From UBA4742 sp037138595 (GTDB taxonomy: Bacteria > Actinomycetota > Acidimicrobiia > Acidimicrobiales > Acidimicrobilacustridaceae), in NCBI GenBank assembly GCA_037138595.1, contig JBAXIB010000016.1, positions 1-64,000 of the forward strand: a DNA stretch of 64,000 nt, written 5' to 3'. The position numbers and the translations under genes were made by a program. Shown piece after piece: positions 17,618 to 26,631 of the stretch; position 1 is the first letter of the stretch; the number at the start of each line of letters is the position of its first letter. The notes below the pieces were generated by a model. It searched no databases and was not told the origin of the DNA. It was given only the letters and a program-made list of their open reading frames with translations.

Positions 17618-20385
17618 GGTGCTTCTTCTGTCGGCACTTCCTCCCCAGTTTGAACCAATTGCGCACCATCAGTTTCGAATTCGCCGAGAAAGCCGGAATC
17701 AATGGGATCAGCAGGCTCGTCCCACCACGCTGGGTCCCGAGGGTCATCGGGGCCATCACCTGATTCGTCATCCCATTCATCGGCAATTCGCCAAAGCGCG
17801 GGTGGATCCGGCATCACCACTGGTTTCGATCGCCAAAGCCAAAAAAGGCCGAGAATCCCTAACAAGGTCAATCCATTGGCGAGGTAATCGACCGATGTGT
17901 ACCCGTAGTGCATCGACACGTGAGTCGATGTCGGTATCACCACCATCAAGTTCGGGCTGATCCGATAAGGACCAGATGCTCCTGAAACCTGCCAATTCGG
18001 AAAATACGACGACTTCACGACAACCGGGACACCGGTGGCCGACACATCAAACGAGATGGTGTTGGTTCCCGCATCGATGTTGGAAACTTCTGTGGTGCCT
18101 ACGGGACGCTTCTCGGGTTGATCGCCTGGTTGGATGCGCTGCCAATCAGCAGGCCCACTCGCGGCAAGTGGCACGCCGAAATTCGAATCATCCATGTACC
18201 AATCCACGGTGGCATCGAGCCACGCTTTACTGTTCGCCCCAGCGCCAACCACCACGGCCGGTTCATTCGTCAGCGGAGTGACAAGTTCACTTCCCGCGAC
18301 CTCAAACACCACCCATGGTCCACTCGAAGCGACCTCGTGGAGGTCGCGATTGGAACGAGCAAGATCGATCATCCCAGTTGAAATCGCCATGTAATAGCGA
18401 ACTCCGAGCATCTGCAGATGCTCGATCCCGAGATTGAATTCGTCTCGATTCGGCGCTCCGGGCGCATAGGGCAAATCACGCTGCGCATTCGAAGGTGCCG
18501 TAGAAAGCTCATCTTGATTCAAAAAGTGATAGGGCGTCGTCGCTGACGCTTCGAAATACAAGCCTTCCATTGACCCAATACACCCGTCAGTCCAAAACGG
18601 CAGGAGCATCATCGCCATAGGCGTTCCGTATCGGTCATGTTGGTTTTCGTGCTCCCACATGGCGCGACCGCAGCCTTGGTCTTGACCAAGCTGCTTCATC
18701 GTCTGGGTGATTCCGTAATACTCCGGATAAGCCGGCTTGCCCTCGTACCCACTGAAGTTCCACTTCGACCAGCCGCTAATGAAACTGTTCTCGGTCGTCG
18801 ACCATGGACCCCAGGTCCAGGTCTTTCCATCGGCTCGAAGGTGGCCACCTGGCAAGGTCCGCAACGGCATACCCAAAATGACGAGCCAAGCAAGCAAGGT
18901 GCCAACTGCGGTCGCCCACAAAACACCCCGCACGGGTCGACGGACGTCTCTCGACACAACGCGGGCGAACGTTCGGCCAAGTTCCGCGATCCCGACCGCA
19001 CCAAGCAGGTAGACGGTCAAATAATAAAACGGAAGGAGGCGAGCGTTCCAGAGCCGACCTTGCGGCATGTACAAAAACAGCAGCGCGCTCAGCACGCCCA
19101 TCGCCAGCCAAAACAACCCAGCGCGTCGGCGATACACCAGCGACAAGAGCGCCCCGATCGCGGCGAGCACTAAGAGGTACTCGATACCGGGTCGATTACT
19201 CAGTTGCGGATCAAGGTTCGCACGCGAAAACAGATAATTGGCGTAGTTGGTCTTTTTCTCCCAACCCATGTCATTCATGTAGCCGTGCTGAAGGTAAAAA
19301 GGCACGATCCAAAACGACATCAATAGCCCACCGACGGCGGTGATCGGGATGACGATCTTCCACCGCGCACGCGTTTGGAATACGTCGGCCACGGTGAGCG
19401 CAACGACAACGAGCGCCAGCAGTCCTACGAAACATACGGCAGCCGGCACATAGATCGGCCAAGATTTCAACCCGGTCGGCAACAGTGAATTGCCAACCAC
19501 GGCCGCTGCACCAAACGAAGCAGCCAGCAGCACTGTCCACATCCACCAGCGAATTTTTCCCCAATCAAGTTGCAACGCGAACCAAACCACGGTTCCCATC
19601 AATGCAAAAAGGAACGGGATCAAGTGACACAACGCGGTGAGGGCGAGCAACGCCGCTGCCCATGCTCGATAGTTGCCACTCGAAAAGCTTCGCCCGAGGA
19701 CGCCGAGATATAAAATGGCGAACGCGAGCGAAATCGAAAACGCGAACTCCCCTGCCAATGTCGACGCGATATTGCCGCCATAGATCGAAAACGAGCGATC
19801 GAATAGAAATCCTGTTGCGGCTATGGCGAGCAATGGTGCCGCCGGGAATGCCATGCGATTCAATCGGCCAAATGCCCATGCTGCGATGGGAAGCGCACAC
19901 ACCCCGCTAATGGCAATCAGTTTGAAGGCGATCCCATAGGGAATGACAAAGCTCAACAGGGCAATCGCTAGGGATGGGACCACCATGTAAAAGACGTAGG
20001 CGGGGAATCCGGCATACCAATCAGGTGACCATCCGCTCAGCCGGCCTGATGGCAACAGGTGATCGCGCAAAAATGCGGGCCCCCAAACATGGGCACCCAT
20101 GTCGCCGCCTGCCGGGGTGGTGTTGGCAAAAATGTTCGACGGACCGAGGTGGTAAAAGACAAACCAAACACAGGTCGCGACGATGGCAAGACTTATCCAT
20201 CCTTCGATGGGCATGTCGATGAATCGGTGCCATGCCGAACCGATACGACCTCGGTCGACGTCATTAACCCCGAGCTCATTAGCGCCCGCGACCATGTCTT
20301 GGTCACTGGTTTGGTCACTCGACACCAGCGAGTCGCCTTCGGGCGGCTCCGGCGCGGCAAAGTTGTCTGTCAGCGTGTCGGACAT
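17614..20385 (-). CDS. Large polytopic membrane protein, GT-C-like
   Basis: A 923-residue protein. A cytosolic N-terminus (about 1-58) leads to about a dozen membrane helices. The first outer loop carries TTPAGGDMGAHVWGPAF, an acidic motif in the position typical of GT-C glycosyltransferases. After about residue 510 comes a large extracytoplasmic domain, then one last helix near 845-865 and an acidic, Pro-rich tail. It resembles YfhO/PTPS-related multi-pass proteins, but I cannot name a family with certainty. Coupling to a polyprenol-P-sugar synthase-type GT2 suggests it uses a lipid-linked sugar outside the membrane. Confidence 0.75.
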   Translation of the reverse strand: MSDTLTDNFAAPEPPEGDSLVSSDQTSDQDMVAGANELGVNDVDRGRIGSAWHRFIDMPIEGWISLAIVATCVWFVFYHLGPSNIFANTTPAGGDMGAHVWGPAFLRDHLLPSGRLSGWSPDWYAGFPAYVFYMVVPSLAIALLSFVIPYGIAFKLIAISGVCALPIAAWAFGRLNRMAFPAAPLLAIAATGFLFDRSFSIYGGNIASTLAGEFAFSISLAFAILYLGVLGRSFSSGNYRAWAAALLALTALCHLIPFLFALMGTVVWFALQLDWGKIRWWMWTVLLAASFGAAAVVGNSLLPTGLKSWPIYVPAAVCFVGLLALVVVALTVADVFQTRARWKIVIPITAVGGLLMSFWIVPFYLQHGYMNDMGWEKKTNYANYLFSRANLDPQLSNRPGIEYLLVLAAIGALLSLVYRRRAGLFWLAMGVLSALLFLYMPQGRLWNARLLPFYYLTVYLLGAVGIAELGRTFARVVSRDVRRPVRGVLWATAVGTLLAWLVILGMPLRTLPGGHLRADGKTWTWGPWSTTENSFISGWSKWNFSGYEGKPAYPEYYGITQTMKQLGQDQGCGRAMWEHENQHDRYGTPMAMMLLPFWTDGCIGSMEGLYFEASATTPYHFLNQDELSTAPSNAQRDLPYAPGAPNRDEFNLGIEHLQMLGVRYYMAISTGMIDLARSNRDLHEVASSGPWVVFEVAGSELVTPLTNEPAVVVGAGANSKAWLDATVDWYMDDSNFGVPLAASGPADWQRIQPGDQPEKRPVGTTEVSNIDAGTNTISFDVSATGVPVVVKSSYFPNWQVSGASGPYRISPNLMVVIPTSTHVSMHYGYTSVDYLANGLTLLGILGLFWLWRSKPVVMPDPPALWRIADEWDDESGDGPDDPRDPAWWDEPADPIDSGFLGEFETDGAQLVQTGEEVPTEEAP

Positions 20386-20410
20386 GTCGTTCCTATCGTG
20401 GCACCGAATT

Positions 20411-21352
20411 TCATGAAACCGTGGTCATCACATCTGATTCAACGACTGGAGTCGGCCGGCTCAACCGAGACGAACGCACTAAGTAGCCGGTCGCGATCAA
20501 TCCACAGAGCGCGATTACTCCAAGACTCCACAGCGGCGGCTGGATGCCAAATACCAGGGTCACCGCGGCGACAAGGTTGAACCCGAGATGGGCCCAAATT
20601 GAGGTTCCCAGCCGACCCGTGGCATACACCATCGCTCCCAACACAAGCCCGAAAATGAACAACGCAGGAAACTGCAATGCTTGAAAATGGGTGAAGGCAA
20701 AAATCGCGGCGGTGGCGAACAACGCAACCCACCGACCCCAACGCCGATCAAACGCTCGCTGGGTGAGGCCGCGGAAAAAGACTTCTTCAGCAACTGGAGC
20801 CCCGATGCCAACAATCAACAGCAACATCACGACACCAAATGGATCGGTAGCGCGGTCGGTCATCTGCCGAGCGACACCCGAAACATCTTGATCGCCAATC
20901 AGTTTCAAGATCGGAATATAAATCAGAGGGACAAGTACAAATTGTGCGGCCACGCCAATGGCAAGACCAACCGGGACATCGACCGGGCGCATGCGAAGCC
21001 ACAAGTCGCGTACTGGTCCGTTTCCTTTTCGCAGCGTCGCAACAATTGGAATGCCGAGTAAACAACCCCACAGGGGAATCTGCGCAATTGCTTGCAGCCA
21101 CAACGGCATCGGCGCCTGATAAGCCGCGCTGGTGGCGATGGCGAGATGACCTGCTACTTGGCCAAATGCTTCGCCCGGTCCTGAATCGCCGCCGAGGGAA
21201 TAACTCGTGGCGGACATGATCACTACATAGGCAATTGCCGCGAGCACTTGACCAGCAGCAAGGCCGATAACCACATCGCCAAGTCCCCAGCGAATTGGCT
21301 TTTCGCCGGCTTCGAATTCAGTAAGTTCGACTGCAACTGCGCCGGGAGGCAT
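20411..21352 (-). CDS. CPBP family intramembrane metalloprotease
   Basis: A 313-residue polytopic protein of the CPBP/Rce1-like (Abi) family. The motifs are in order: EExxxR (E189, E190, R194 in AEEVFFRG), FxxxH in FAFTHF, and HxxxN in HLGFN. It has about eight membrane helices. Bacterial members process peptides, bacteriocins or membrane substrates; the target here is unknown. It heads the minus-strand block and is followed at 25 bp by the GT-C-like gene. No Shine-Dalgarno is seen; TAGCCT lies 6 nt before the ATG, suggesting a leaderless mRNA. Confidence 0.92.
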   Translation of the reverse strand: MPPGAVAVELTEFEAGEKPIRWGLGDVVIGLAAGQVLAAIAYVVIMSATSYSLGGDSGPGEAFGQVAGHLAIATSAAYQAPMPLWLQAIAQIPLWGCLLGIPIVATLRKGNGPVRDLWLRMRPVDVPVGLAIGVAAQFVLVPLIYIPILKLIGDQDVSGVARQMTDRATDPFGVVMLLLIVGIGAPVAEEVFFRGLTQRAFDRRWGRWVALFATAAIFAFTHFQALQFPALFIFGLVLGAMVYATGRLGTSIWAHLGFNLVAAVTLVFGIQPPLWSLGVIALCGLIATGYLVRSSRLSRPTPVVESDVMTTVS

Positions 21353-21358
21353 CGATGC

Positions 21359-21364
21359 AGGCTA
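21359..21364 (-). promoter_or_regulatory. Candidate -10 (TAGCCT) for leaderless CPBP gene
   Basis: On the minus strand TAGCCT fits the actinobacterial TAnnnT -10 and is followed by 6 nt and the ATG at 21352, so the transcript would start at or near the start codon. No matching -35 was recognised. Confidence 0.45.
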
Positions 21365-21422
21365 GGCGCTGGGGCGACTCAAACCTGCACAAAGGGTCCG
21401 CCGGATACGCCGTTCATGTCGA

Positions 21423-21428
21423 TAGCGT
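21423..21428 (+). promoter_or_regulatory. Candidate -10 (TAGCGT) for leaderless DUF3499 gene
   Basis: TAGCGT fits TAnnnT and lies 8 nt before the ATG at 21437. It pairs with the divergent TAGCCT of the CPBP gene about 60 bp away. Confidence 0.4.
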
Positions 21429-21436
21429 TATGGACC

Positions 21437-21667
21437 ATGAAGCGACACTGTGCTCGGCCCGGATGCAGCAACCCCGCCGCCGCGACGTTTGAGTATCACT
21501 ACCCGAGTCGAACCGTATGGCTCAATGATGTTGCCGAGGAACCGCATCCGTCGTCTTATGACCTCTGTTTGCGCCATGCCGCAACTATGAGTGTGCCTCG
21601 CGGCTGGCAACTCAGTGACCACCGGAGCTTCGCTAGCTCCCTTCGAGCGATTCATCAGGCGTCCTGA
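21437..21667 (+). CDS. DUF3499 family protein
   Basis: A 76-residue putative zinc-binding protein. It has a CARPGC-type motif at the N-terminus (C5, C10), then PSSYDLCLRHA (second Cys/His pair) and VPRGW, the conserved DUF3499 layout. An in-frame ATG at 21416 would add seven residues (MSIALWT). The function is unknown. In other actinobacteria the family sits beside manB and whiB2-type genes. Here it diverges from the CPBP gene and lies 128 bp before ftsH. Confidence 0.85.
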   Translation: MKRHCARPGCSNPAAATFEYHYPSRTVWLNDVAEEPHPSSYDLCLRHAATMSVPRGWQLSDHRSFASSLRAIHQAS

Positions 21668-21782
21668 ATCGCTTCAGCAGCAGGTCCCACCAACCCGCAA
21701 TTCTCAATCCTCCGGCTCGGCCTATCGGACCGACATAATTCGCTTCTTTCAGCCCCGTACGCGGATTCGTGGCGATACGTTC

Positions 21783-21788
21783 TACGCT
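21783..21788 (+). promoter_or_regulatory. Candidate -10 (TACGCT) for leaderless ftsH
   Basis: TACGCT matches TAnnnT and lies 7 nt before the ftsH ATG at 21796, which lacks a Shine-Dalgarno. A CATAAT at 21734-21739 is another possible -10 further upstream. Confidence 0.4.
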
Positions 21789-21795
21789 GTCTCGC

Positions 21796-23733
21796 ATGAG
21801 TTCCGAGACCCCACCGCCCACGCCGAACTCCGACAAGAACGGTTCAGGGCGATTCGGCAGTGACAACGGTTGGCCAAAATGGATGATCTGGGTCCTACTG
21901 GGCGTCATCATGGCAGCGGTACTCATTCCGTTGCTTGGACGTTCCACCCCAAGTAACAACATCGCCTACGGCGACTTTAAAAATCAGCTGAGTGACAACC
22001 AGTTCCGAGACGCGACCTATAACAACACCAACGGGCACATCGCTGCGGTGAGGGTCGATGACAGTAGCAAGGTAACCACTACTGGTCCCACCCCGCTGCC
22101 GGATGACGACGCAAATCTCTTTTCGCAAAAAGAAGTCAAGTTCGAAACGCCTGAGCCAAGTATTTGGGAAACGCTGCTGCCGCTTTTGATTCCGGTTGGC
22201 TTACTCATCTTGTTCTTCGTGTGGATGCAACGCAGAGCCCAAGGACAAATGGGCGGCATCATGTCGATCGGTAGGTCGAAAGCCAAGACCTACAGCTCAG
22301 AGCGACCTGGAACCACGTTCGCCGACGTGGCCGGCTACGAAGGGGTCAAACAGGAAATCAAAGAAGTCGTCGACTTCTTGAAGTACCCGGAACGCTTTGC
22401 CGAAATCGGTGCTCGAATCCCAAAGGGCATCTTGCTGGTCGGTCCGCCCGGAACGGGCAAGACGTTGATCGCGCGAGCCGTAGCCGGCGAAGCCGGTGTG
22501 CCGTTTATGTCCGTGACCGGTTCGGACTTTATGGAGATGTTCGTCGGCGTCGGAGCGAGTCGAGTTCGGGACCTATTCGCATCAGCCCGCAAGGTCGGAC
22601 GAGCCATCATCTTTGTTGACGAGATCGATTCAATTGGCCGCAAACGCGGTGCCGGCCTCGGCGGTGGACACGACGAACGCGAACAGACGCTCAACCAAAT
22701 GCTGTCCGAGATGGACGGTTTCGAAGCGACTGTCGGCATCGTCGTGATGGCAGCGACGAACCGGCCCGACATCCTTGACCCCGCGTTGCTTCGTCCCGGA
22801 CGCTTCGACCGCCAGGTCGTGGTGCCGTTGCCCGAATACCCCGAACGACTTGCGATTCTCGGAGTCCATTGCAAAGGCAAGCGGATTGCACCCGATGTTG
22901 ATCTGTCGATCATGGCCCGAGGAACTCCCGGCATGAGTGGAGCGGACCTTTCTAATCTGGTCAACGAAGCGGCACTTTTCGCAGTTCGTCGCGGCGCCGA
23001 ATCAGTGTTTATGGAGGACTTCGAACAAGCACGCGACCGAGTGCTGATGGGCCAAGAACGCGAATCCACCGTGTTATCGGAAAAAGAAAAGGAAATGACG
23101 GCCTACCACGAAGCCGGCCATGCGGTTTGCGGCGCCGCGCTACCCAACACCGACCCCATTCACAAGGTGACAATTTTGCCTCGCGGCATGGCGCTCGGAG
23201 TCACCCAATACCTGCCAGCCGAAGAACGCCACAGCTATGACCAGCACTATCTCGAAGAGTCGATCGCCGTCGCTATGGGTGGTCGAATTGCTGAAGAATT
23301 GGTCTTTGGGGTGGTTTCTACCGGCGCCAACAATGACCTAGTCGTCGCCACTGAACGAGCCCGCAAAATGGTTCGCGAATGGGGAATGAGTAAGCGCATT
23401 GGTCCGATGGCATGGGGCTCACAAAACCAAGTCTTCCTCGGCGACGACCTCATGCACACACGCGATTACAGCGACGATACGGCACGCGTCATCGACGAAG
23501 AGGTCGAACGAATTCTTCGTGAACAAGAAGACCAGTGCCGACGCGTGCTGCTGGAAAACCGAAAAGGACTTGACCTCGTTGCTCGTGCATTGCTTGAGTA
23601 CGAAACAATCGACGGTGCCGAAGTAACGAGGCTCATTGAATTGGCTAAAACTGGCGCCCCGGTGCCGAGTTCAAATGGACATGACGTTGGCGAGTTGCCC
23701 GAGCCTATTGCTCTCGAAGGCGAAAACGTCTAG
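21796..23733 (+). CDS. ftsH: ATP-dependent zinc metalloprotease FtsH
   Basis: A 645-residue membrane-anchored AAA+ protease that degrades misfolded and regulatory membrane proteins. Two membrane segments (about 28-46 and 125-147) flank a short outer domain. The AAA module has Walker A GPPGTGKT at 216-223, Walker B IIFVDEIDSIG and the second region of homology. The zinc site HEAGH is at about 438-442. The ATG at 21796 is preferred over a GTG at 21769. The gene converges with the L,D-transpeptidase gene 7 bp later. Confidence 0.97.
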   Translation: MSSETPPPTPNSDKNGSGRFGSDNGWPKWMIWVLLGVIMAAVLIPLLGRSTPSNNIAYGDFKNQLSDNQFRDATYNNTNGHIAAVRVDDSSKVTTTGPTPLPDDDANLFSQKEVKFETPEPSIWETLLPLLIPVGLLILFFVWMQRRAQGQMGGIMSIGRSKAKTYSSERPGTTFADVAGYEGVKQEIKEVVDFLKYPERFAEIGARIPKGILLVGPPGTGKTLIARAVAGEAGVPFMSVTGSDFMEMFVGVGASRVRDLFASARKVGRAIIFVDEIDSIGRKRGAGLGGGHDEREQTLNQMLSEMDGFEATVGIVVMAATNRPDILDPALLRPGRFDRQVVVPLPEYPERLAILGVHCKGKRIAPDVDLSIMARGTPGMSGADLSNLVNEAALFAVRRGAESVFMEDFEQARDRVLMGQERESTVLSEKEKEMTAYHEAGHAVCGAALPNTDPIHKVTILPRGMALGVTQYLPAEERHSYDQHYLEESIAVAMGGRIAEELVFGVVSTGANNDLVVATERARKMVREWGMSKRIGPMAWGSQNQVFLGDDLMHTRDYSDDTARVIDEEVERILREQEDQCRRVLLENRKGLDLVARALLEYETIDGAEVTRLIELAKTGAPVPSSNGHDVGELPEPIALEGENV

Positions 23734-23740
23734 CTCAACC

Positions 23741-24535
23741 TCACTCAGCAATGACAACTGGCGCGCCCGGTGGCACTCCATCTAGCTGTTTCAGGTCGGC
23801 GATGTGCAGGCGCACGCACCCATGGCTGATCTGCCCGCCGGTGGTTCCAATCGCCGCGTCGGCTCCAACCGGCCCGTGAATCGCGGTAAACGCGTCGCCA
23901 CTTCCCTGCCAACTCTGAATCGCCTCGGAGTGAGCATTCGTTCCGATCAAGAATGGGCCATACCCCGGTCCTGGTGAGTCCTCAATCACCATGACGTAAA
24001 AATCACCTAGCGGGGTTGGATCATCCACGGTGCCGACCCCAGCCGGAAAGTCCAATACGACTTCGCCCGCTTGATAAAGCTTGAGCCGAAATGAATTGAC
24101 GTCGATCAAGATCGCAAATGGCGTAACTGAGAGCTCCGCGCTCGATTCGGAAATCCATCCAGTCGACCCATTTGGGCGCTGAGGCAGGCGGACCTGGAGC
24201 CATCCGGGAACTCGAGCGATTACGGGAAGAAACTTGGTGGTACCCCACCACTTTCCCACGGGCAAGGCGCCGACGACTTCGCCACCCGGCGCTGCGGAAT
24301 AGGGCAAGGGCCCAGCGACCTTGGCAATTGTGGTACTCCGCGGTACCGGCGATGGCGGTAACGTCGTTGTCGTAGTTTCGACAATTGGCATCGGCGAAAC
24401 GGTCGGAATCGCCGGAGGCTCAAGAAAACTCACACCCACGAAAGCCAGCAAAAGTATGACCAGCGAACCTGCGAAAAGGCCGACACGCTGCCATTGAAAT
24501 GCAATCGGATTTGGTGGATTTATTTCACTTCGCAT
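23741..24535 (-). CDS. L,D-transpeptidase (YkuD domain)
   Basis: About 264 residues from the ATG at 24535 (MRSEINPPNP). A single N-terminal membrane anchor (about 18-38) and a Thr/Pro-rich linker lead to an SH3-like segment (about 60-120). The YkuD catalytic domain ends the chain with HGPVGADAAIG and SHGCVRLH, with Cys about 240 as nucleophile. It would form 3-3 peptidoglycan crosslinks or attach proteins outside the cell. It overlaps the thioredoxin-like gene by 11 bp and is last in a four-gene envelope operon. Confidence 0.92.
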   Translation of the reverse strand: MRSEINPPNPIAFQWQRVGLFAGSLVILLLAFVGVSFLEPPAIPTVSPMPIVETTTTTLPPSPVPRSTTIAKVAGPLPYSAAPGGEVVGALPVGKWWGTTKFLPVIARVPGWLQVRLPQRPNGSTGWISESSAELSVTPFAILIDVNSFRLKLYQAGEVVLDFPAGVGTVDDPTPLGDFYVMVIEDSPGPGYGPFLIGTNAHSEAIQSWQGSGDAFTAIHGPVGADAAIGTTGGQISHGCVRLHIADLKQLDGVPPGAPVVIAE

Positions 24536-24941
24536 CACGCACCTCAGCGACCGCGGCCCACAGATCAGCAGCCGTAACGGGGCCCACAAATGATGCCCGC
24601 ACGACTCCATCTCTATCAGCGACTATCACCGATGGCACCGCGTCAATGCCATATCTCAGATGTTCGGCACGCCGTGCTCCAAATTCAACGTCGTCGACTG
24701 CGACCACCTCGCTCGAAAGTGCCTTCGCCTTTTCGAAAACTCCGGCACAAGTGCCACACGTTGACGAGGTGAAAACGGCAACAAGCCAAGGAGCTGTTGG
24801 GTTAGCAAAATCATTCCGGTCGACCTGAGCTGGCACCATCCACGTTGGCTGAGTCGGTGCGTCAGGTCGGCGACGGCGCATAACGAACGACAAGACGCCC
24901 GCCAGCAAAACCACCGCCACCACGATGGCGATCCGTTCCAC
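24525..24941 (-). CDS. Membrane-anchored thioredoxin-like protein
   Basis: About 138 residues from a GTG one base after the DUF5719 stop (TGA-A-GTG). A longer version from ATG 25007 would overlap DUF5719 by 65 bp. Its extra Arg/Pro-rich residues look like an out-of-frame reading of DUF5719's Ser/Pro/Thr tail, so I prefer the short form. Residues 3-20 form a membrane anchor, RRRR follows, and a thioredoxin fold carries CGTC at about 62-65 and the cis-Pro segment GIDAVPSVIV. It is probably a thiol-disulfide protein. With the short start the domain side is not certain, but RRRR after the helix favours the cytosolic face. Confidence 0.8.
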   Translation of the reverse strand: MERIAIVVAVVLLAGVLSFVMRRRRPDAPTQPTWMVPAQVDRNDFANPTAPWLVAVFTSSTCGTCAGVFEKAKALSSEVVAVDDVEFGARRAEHLRYGIDAVPSVIVADRDGVVRASFVGPVTAADLWAAVAEVRDAK

Positions 24942-24942
24942 T

Positions 24943-26631
24943 TCAGGTTCCAGTCGTCGCAGTGCCCGAGGGCGACGCTTTCGGCGAAGGCGAGTCGGTC
25001 GTTGCATCGCTCGGGATCTCAATAGTCGACGAATCTAACGTTGCCCCCATGAGCAAGACCGAAGACGTGATGAGGCCCGGTGGAGCCACTTCGATCGTGT
25101 CGAGCGCTGGAATCGCTAGCGCTGCAGCAACGCCCGCCTTTTCAAATGCGATTCGAGTCTCGACCAGAACCGACGAGCTACTGGTGACCTCGATGGAAAC
25201 CTGCGGATTACTCCCACCGGTTCGAATCTCAATCCCGACTCGACCAGCCGCCGCAACCACAACATCGCGCATGCCCGCGAGCACGGTGGATTTTCCGTCC
25301 GTAACGGTCGACAACGTAACAGTGACCGAGTCGGTGAACGAAGGGTTCGCCACCACGATGGTTGAGGCCGCCACTGAACTCAGCGATGCTGCAGGAACAA
25401 GCCAACGAGTCGCAAGTACTGGCGATCCCATCGTGACGGTGGTGCCAACAACGGTCGCCGGCGGCGAGTGCGTAGCAACTCGATCGGCAACTATCGGCAC
25501 CGCATTTTTCGACTCGATTGATGCCATGTAGCCCACACCGGGTGGAACTCGCCCATCGCCAGCAACGTCGATAATTGCGTATCTTCCAGGAGCCACCGAA
25601 ATCTCAAATGGCTCAACTTCACCGTACGTCGCGACATCATCAATTCGGATTTGAAGTTCGATGTTCGCTATCTCCGACGACGGATTTTGCACCACGAAAA
25701 CGGTTTTGACCCCGGTGCTTGCCAACCCGTCGGCGAACCACCACGAGCTCATCGCTTTTGGTGCAGCTGGGGTGACCATCAACGACTTCGTGGTCTGTTG
25801 CGTACCGTCAGCGGTTTGAATTTGATCAACGATGACTCGACCGGACCGAACTGAAACTGTGGTAGCCACTTCGGCTCGAAGAGTGACCTTGCCCGAAACG
25901 TCGAGAACTGTTACGTGCTTTCCGGGCACAACAATTGCTTCGAAATCTTGGGGTGCTCGCGCCCCGTCATCTGCTTCAAACGTGACGTTGACTACCGCTT
26001 CGCTAGGAAACGGATTGAACAATGCCAACATCTGCGACGTACCTGCTCGAGTCGTTCCAGAAGGAACAAACCACGATGCAGATGGCGACGATGAACATGC
26101 GGCGACCGACCGCCCGGTTGGTCCCTCCAGCATGTGCGATACCGCGACTTCACCGCCGTTCACCTCAACAACCACACCAACCTGCGCAGCTTTGAGGATC
26201 GACGATGCAACCACATCAAGTCTGCTTTGTGCCGAAACGGCGAATTCTTTGACTGCGGAATCACCGACGTTCGGCATGACCGTGACGTTGACGGTCAGCG
26301 CGTCGCCAGAATCGTTCATGATCTGTATGGTTTCTTCGGCCGAACCAGATGCGGCTCCGGTCGCGGTGCCGCCGGCGCAATACCACGTTGAACTCAGCGC
26401 GCCTGGAGCAGCGGCGATTGGCAACAGTCCCTGTACCGATGGAAGCGCTTGCGCATCGGGATTGTTCTCGTGATAACTCTGCGCGGCAAAGCCGAGAGCA
26501 ACGCCCAACACGATAAGTACCAGTATTGGCCAACGGGTGGTCTTGACTTCGACCGGAGCATCAGCGCGTTCAGCTCGGCGCGACCTCGCGGCATGAAGCC
26601 CTCGTGAAGGCGGAGTCAGCTCCTTGTTCAT
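24943..26631 (-). CDS. DUF5719 family protein
   Basis: A 562-residue protein. A cytosolic basic N-terminus precedes one membrane helix (about 34-50) and a large extracytoplasmic region of repeated beta domains. Trp-containing starts recur (STWYCAGG, ASWFVPSG, SSWWFADG, TRWLVPAA), each followed by IxIxNPxxxxxxVxVT-type strands. This is typical of actinobacterial DUF5719. The tail is Ser/Pro/Thr-rich. It is coupled by a 4-bp overlap to the giant GT2 upstream, its standard partner. It is probably an accessory protein of a cell-surface glycan system; the activity is unknown. Confidence 0.85.
   Translation of the reverse strand: MNKELTPPSRGLHAARSRRAERADAPVEVKTTRWPILVLIVLGVALGFAAQSYHENNPDAQALPSVQGLLPIAAAPGALSSTWYCAGGTATGAASGSAEETIQIMNDSGDALTVNVTVMPNVGDSAVKEFAVSAQSRLDVVASSILKAAQVGVVVEVNGGEVAVSHMLEGPTGRSVAACSSSPSASWFVPSGTTRAGTSQMLALFNPFPSEAVVNVTFEADDGARAPQDFEAIVVPGKHVTVLDVSGKVTLRAEVATTVSVRSGRVIVDQIQTADGTQQTTKSLMVTPAAPKAMSSWWFADGLASTGVKTVFVVQNPSSEIANIELQIRIDDVATYGEVEPFEISVAPGRYAIIDVAGDGRVPPGVGYMASIESKNAVPIVADRVATHSPPATVVGTTVTMGSPVLATRWLVPAASLSSVAASTIVVANPSFTDSVTVTLSTVTDGKSTVLAGMRDVVVAAAGRVGIEIRTGGSNPQVSIEVTSSSSVLVETRIAFEKAGVAAALAIPALDTIEVAPPGLITSSVLLMGATLDSSTIEIPSDATTDSPSPKASPSGTATTGT

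Noticed and set aside
22335..23069. 244-residue minus-strand frame within ftsH
   Set aside because: It is antisense to the AAA domain, low-complexity Ser/Arg-rich, and matches no family.
25832..26473. 213-residue plus-strand frame
   Set aside because: It is antisense to DUF5719 and of biased composition.
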